Shown: piece by piece, positions 14,768-15,793 of the stretch
Position numbering within the stretch: the first letter of the stretch is position 1
Layout: every line of letters begins with the position of its first letter
Source of the DNA: an uncultured Clostridium sp.
GTDB lineage: Bacteria > Bacillota_A > Clostridia > TANB77 > CAG-508
Length of the DNA: 15,793 bases
Direction of reading: 5' to 3'
Assembly (NCBI GenBank): GCA_905200315.1
Contig: CAJKKA010000028.1
Coordinates: 1-15,793 of the forward strand
Translations under genes and position numbers: made by a program
The notes under the pieces: model-generated
What the model was told of the DNA's origin: nothing
What the model saw: only the letters and a program-made list of their open reading frames with translations
Database searches by the model: none

Positions 14768-15544
14768 ATGCGTATTTTAACTGTGGGAGATATAGTTGGA
14801 GAAAATGGAGTAAAAAAAGCTATATCTGAACTAAGAAAAATTAAAAAAGAGAAAAATATAGATTTTATAATAGTAAATGGAGAAAATTCAGCAGGTGGTA
14901 TGGGAATTACTAGAAAAATATACGATAAGTTAATAGAAGCTGGTGCAGATGTTATAACAATGGGAAACCATACTTGGGGGAAAAAAGATATATTTACATT
15001 TATAAATGAAGAGAAAAATATAATTCGACCAGCAAACTATTCAAGAGGAAATCCAGGTAAGGGATATAACATTTTTGAATGTAAAAATAAAAAAATTGCA
15101 GTTATAAATTTAATAGGAAGAACATCTATGGGGGTTCTTTCAGAAAATCCATTTACAGTTGCAAACGACATAATAGAAAAAATAAAAAATAACGTAGATA
15201 TAATTGTTGTAGATTTTCATGCAGAAGCTACAGCAGAAAAAATAGCCTTAGGTTATTATTTAGATGGAAAAGCAAATATTATATTTGGAACACATACTCA
15301 TGTACAAACAGCAGATGAAACAGTACTTCCAAAAGGAACAGCATATATAACTGATATTGGAATGACAGGTCCAAAATATTCTGTTATTGGAATGGATATA
15401 AAAGCATCTATAAAAAGATTTGAAACATCTTTACCAGAAAGATATAAATTAGCAGAAGGAAATTGTATTTTTAATAGTATAATTTTTGAAATAAATGACG
15501 AAAATGGTAAAATAGAAAAGATTGAAAGATATAACAAAATATAA
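14768..15544 (+). CDS. ymdB: YmdB-type metallophosphoesterase (2',3'-cyclic nucleotide phosphodiesterase)
   Basis: 258 aa, the normal family length (TIGR00282 type). Binuclear metal phosphodiesterase; the Bacillus subtilis member hydrolyses 2',3'-cAMP and affects biofilm and colony development. Metal-site residues are all visible: Asp8 (GDIVG), Glu39-Asn40 (NGENSAGGMG), Asn67-His68 (GNHTW), His151 (DFHAEATAEK), and His176/His178 (GTHTHVQTAD). ATG follows AGAGGTG. In B. subtilis ymdB lies between rny and spoVS; here spoVS follows, but the upstream gene is the DUF5684-like protein instead of rny. The order with spoVS supports the assignment. Confidence 0.94.
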   Translation: MRILTVGDIVGENGVKKAISELRKIKKEKNIDFIIVNGENSAGGMGITRKIYDKLIEAGADVITMGNHTWGKKDIFTFINEEKNIIRPANYSRGNPGKGYNIFECKNKKIAVINLIGRTSMGVLSENPFTVANDIIEKIKNNVDIIVVDFHAEATAEKIALGYYLDGKANIIFGTHTHVQTADETVLPKGTAYITDIGMTGPKYSVIGMDIKASIKRFETSLPERYKLAEGNCIFNSIIFEINDENGKIEKIERYNKI

Positions 15545-15642
15545 CTGTCGAATAATGTAATATAACGCGATACAAAATGGTAAAAATTACCAAATTATTA
15601 TTTACAATTTTTTCCAGATGTATTATAAATATAACTGTCGCA
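15537..15642 (+). promoter_or_regulatory. spoVS upstream region: promoter and Spo0A-box-like sites
   Basis: A 14-nt exact direct repeat AAATATAACTGTCG occurs at 15537-15550 and 15627-15640. The first copy runs on to give TGTCGAA (15546-15552), the Spo0A box heptamer; the second gives TGTCGCA (15636-15642). A candidate sigma-A promoter has TTTACA (15601-15606), 17-nt spacer and TATAAA (15624-15629), putting the second site over the start point. A short TGGTAA-AAA-TTACCA hairpin (15578-15592) lies between. Confidence 0.5.
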
Positions 15643-15675
15643 AGTACAAATATATTTTAATAATAGGAGGAAAAA

Positions 15676-15793
15676 ATGGAAACTTTAAAAATTTCATCAA
15701 AATCTAATCCAAATTCAATTGCAGGAGCAATAGCAGGGTTAGTAAAAGAAAGTAGTAGAGCAGAGATGCAAGCAATCGGTGCAGGAGCACTAA
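15676..15793 (+). CDS. spoVS: Stage V sporulation protein S (3' end outside window)
   Basis: The first 39 codons, METLKISSKSNPNSIAGAIA followed by GLVKESSRAEMQAIGAGAL, match the highly conserved SpoVS N-terminus (the known protein has about 86 residues). ATG with AGGAGG at 15665-15670. SpoVS is a small Alba-like fold protein that affects spore coat assembly and septation in Bacillus. It is also found in some non-sporulating lineages, so its presence alone does not prove sporulation. It sits directly after ymdB as in Bacillus. Confidence 0.95.
   Translation, partial: METLKISSKSNPNSIAGAIAGLVKESSRAEMQAIGAGAL

Noticed and set aside
219..15537. Long open frames antisense to the genes
   Set aside because: They mirror A-rich coding strands, give Leu/Phe-rich translations with no recognisable domains, and lack ribosome-binding sites.

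Overview
The window is AT-rich DNA (GC roughly a quarter to a third) from a Gram-positive bacterium, most likely an uncultured gut-type Clostridia (Bacillota). The reasons are strong Shine-Dalgarno sequences, TTG and GTG starts, a sortase-type sorting signal, a dockerin-bearing wall hydrolase, a transketolase split into two genes, and a ymdB-spoVS pair with a Spo0A-box-like site. No transposase, integrase, reverse transcriptase, CRISPR array, rRNA or intact tRNA is visible.

Layout. (1) Bases 1-2049 are one open frame that runs in from the left edge. Its first 120 or so codons pass through an in-frame array of GTAG-hairpin palindromes and lead into a prepilin-like membrane segment, Ig-like domains and a C-terminal domain with a possible variable region. 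A terminator follows at about 2169-2200. (2) Bases 2240-8550 look like one transcription unit. A good sigma-A promoter is followed by a dockerin-tagged N-acetylglucosaminidase, a membrane-anchored surface protein, the two transketolase subunits and an IPKTG-sorted surface protein, ending at a palindromic terminator. (3) Bases 8555-10874 hold an alanine racemase gene broken by one extra base, overlapping a DUF1189 membrane protein. (4) Bases 11155-12942 encode an FtsH protease, ending at a terminator shared with a convergent RluA/RluD-family pseudouridine synthase (minus strand). (5) From a divergent promoter region at about 13827-13884 the plus strand carries a DUF5684-like membrane protein, ymdB and, cut by the right edge, spoVS.

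The thread through the window is a family of short palindromes, each with GTAG immediately 5' of a GC-rich hairpin. This is the architecture of REP elements mobilised by TnpA-REP (RAYT) transposases. Copies lie between genes (6334, 8645, 10903, 11064), in degenerate form at 6275, and most strikingly inside the open frame at 25-347. There the four direct copies are 81, 78 and 81 nt apart, so all are read in the same frame and translate to related peptides. This resembles the in-frame palindromic elements known from Rickettsia genes and is the strongest candidate here for something not previously described in this group.

Functionally, the first half of the window is a cell-envelope region (pilin-like protein, wall hydrolase, anchored proteins) with central carbon metabolism embedded in it. 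The second half carries housekeeping genes and the edge of a sporulation-linked locus.
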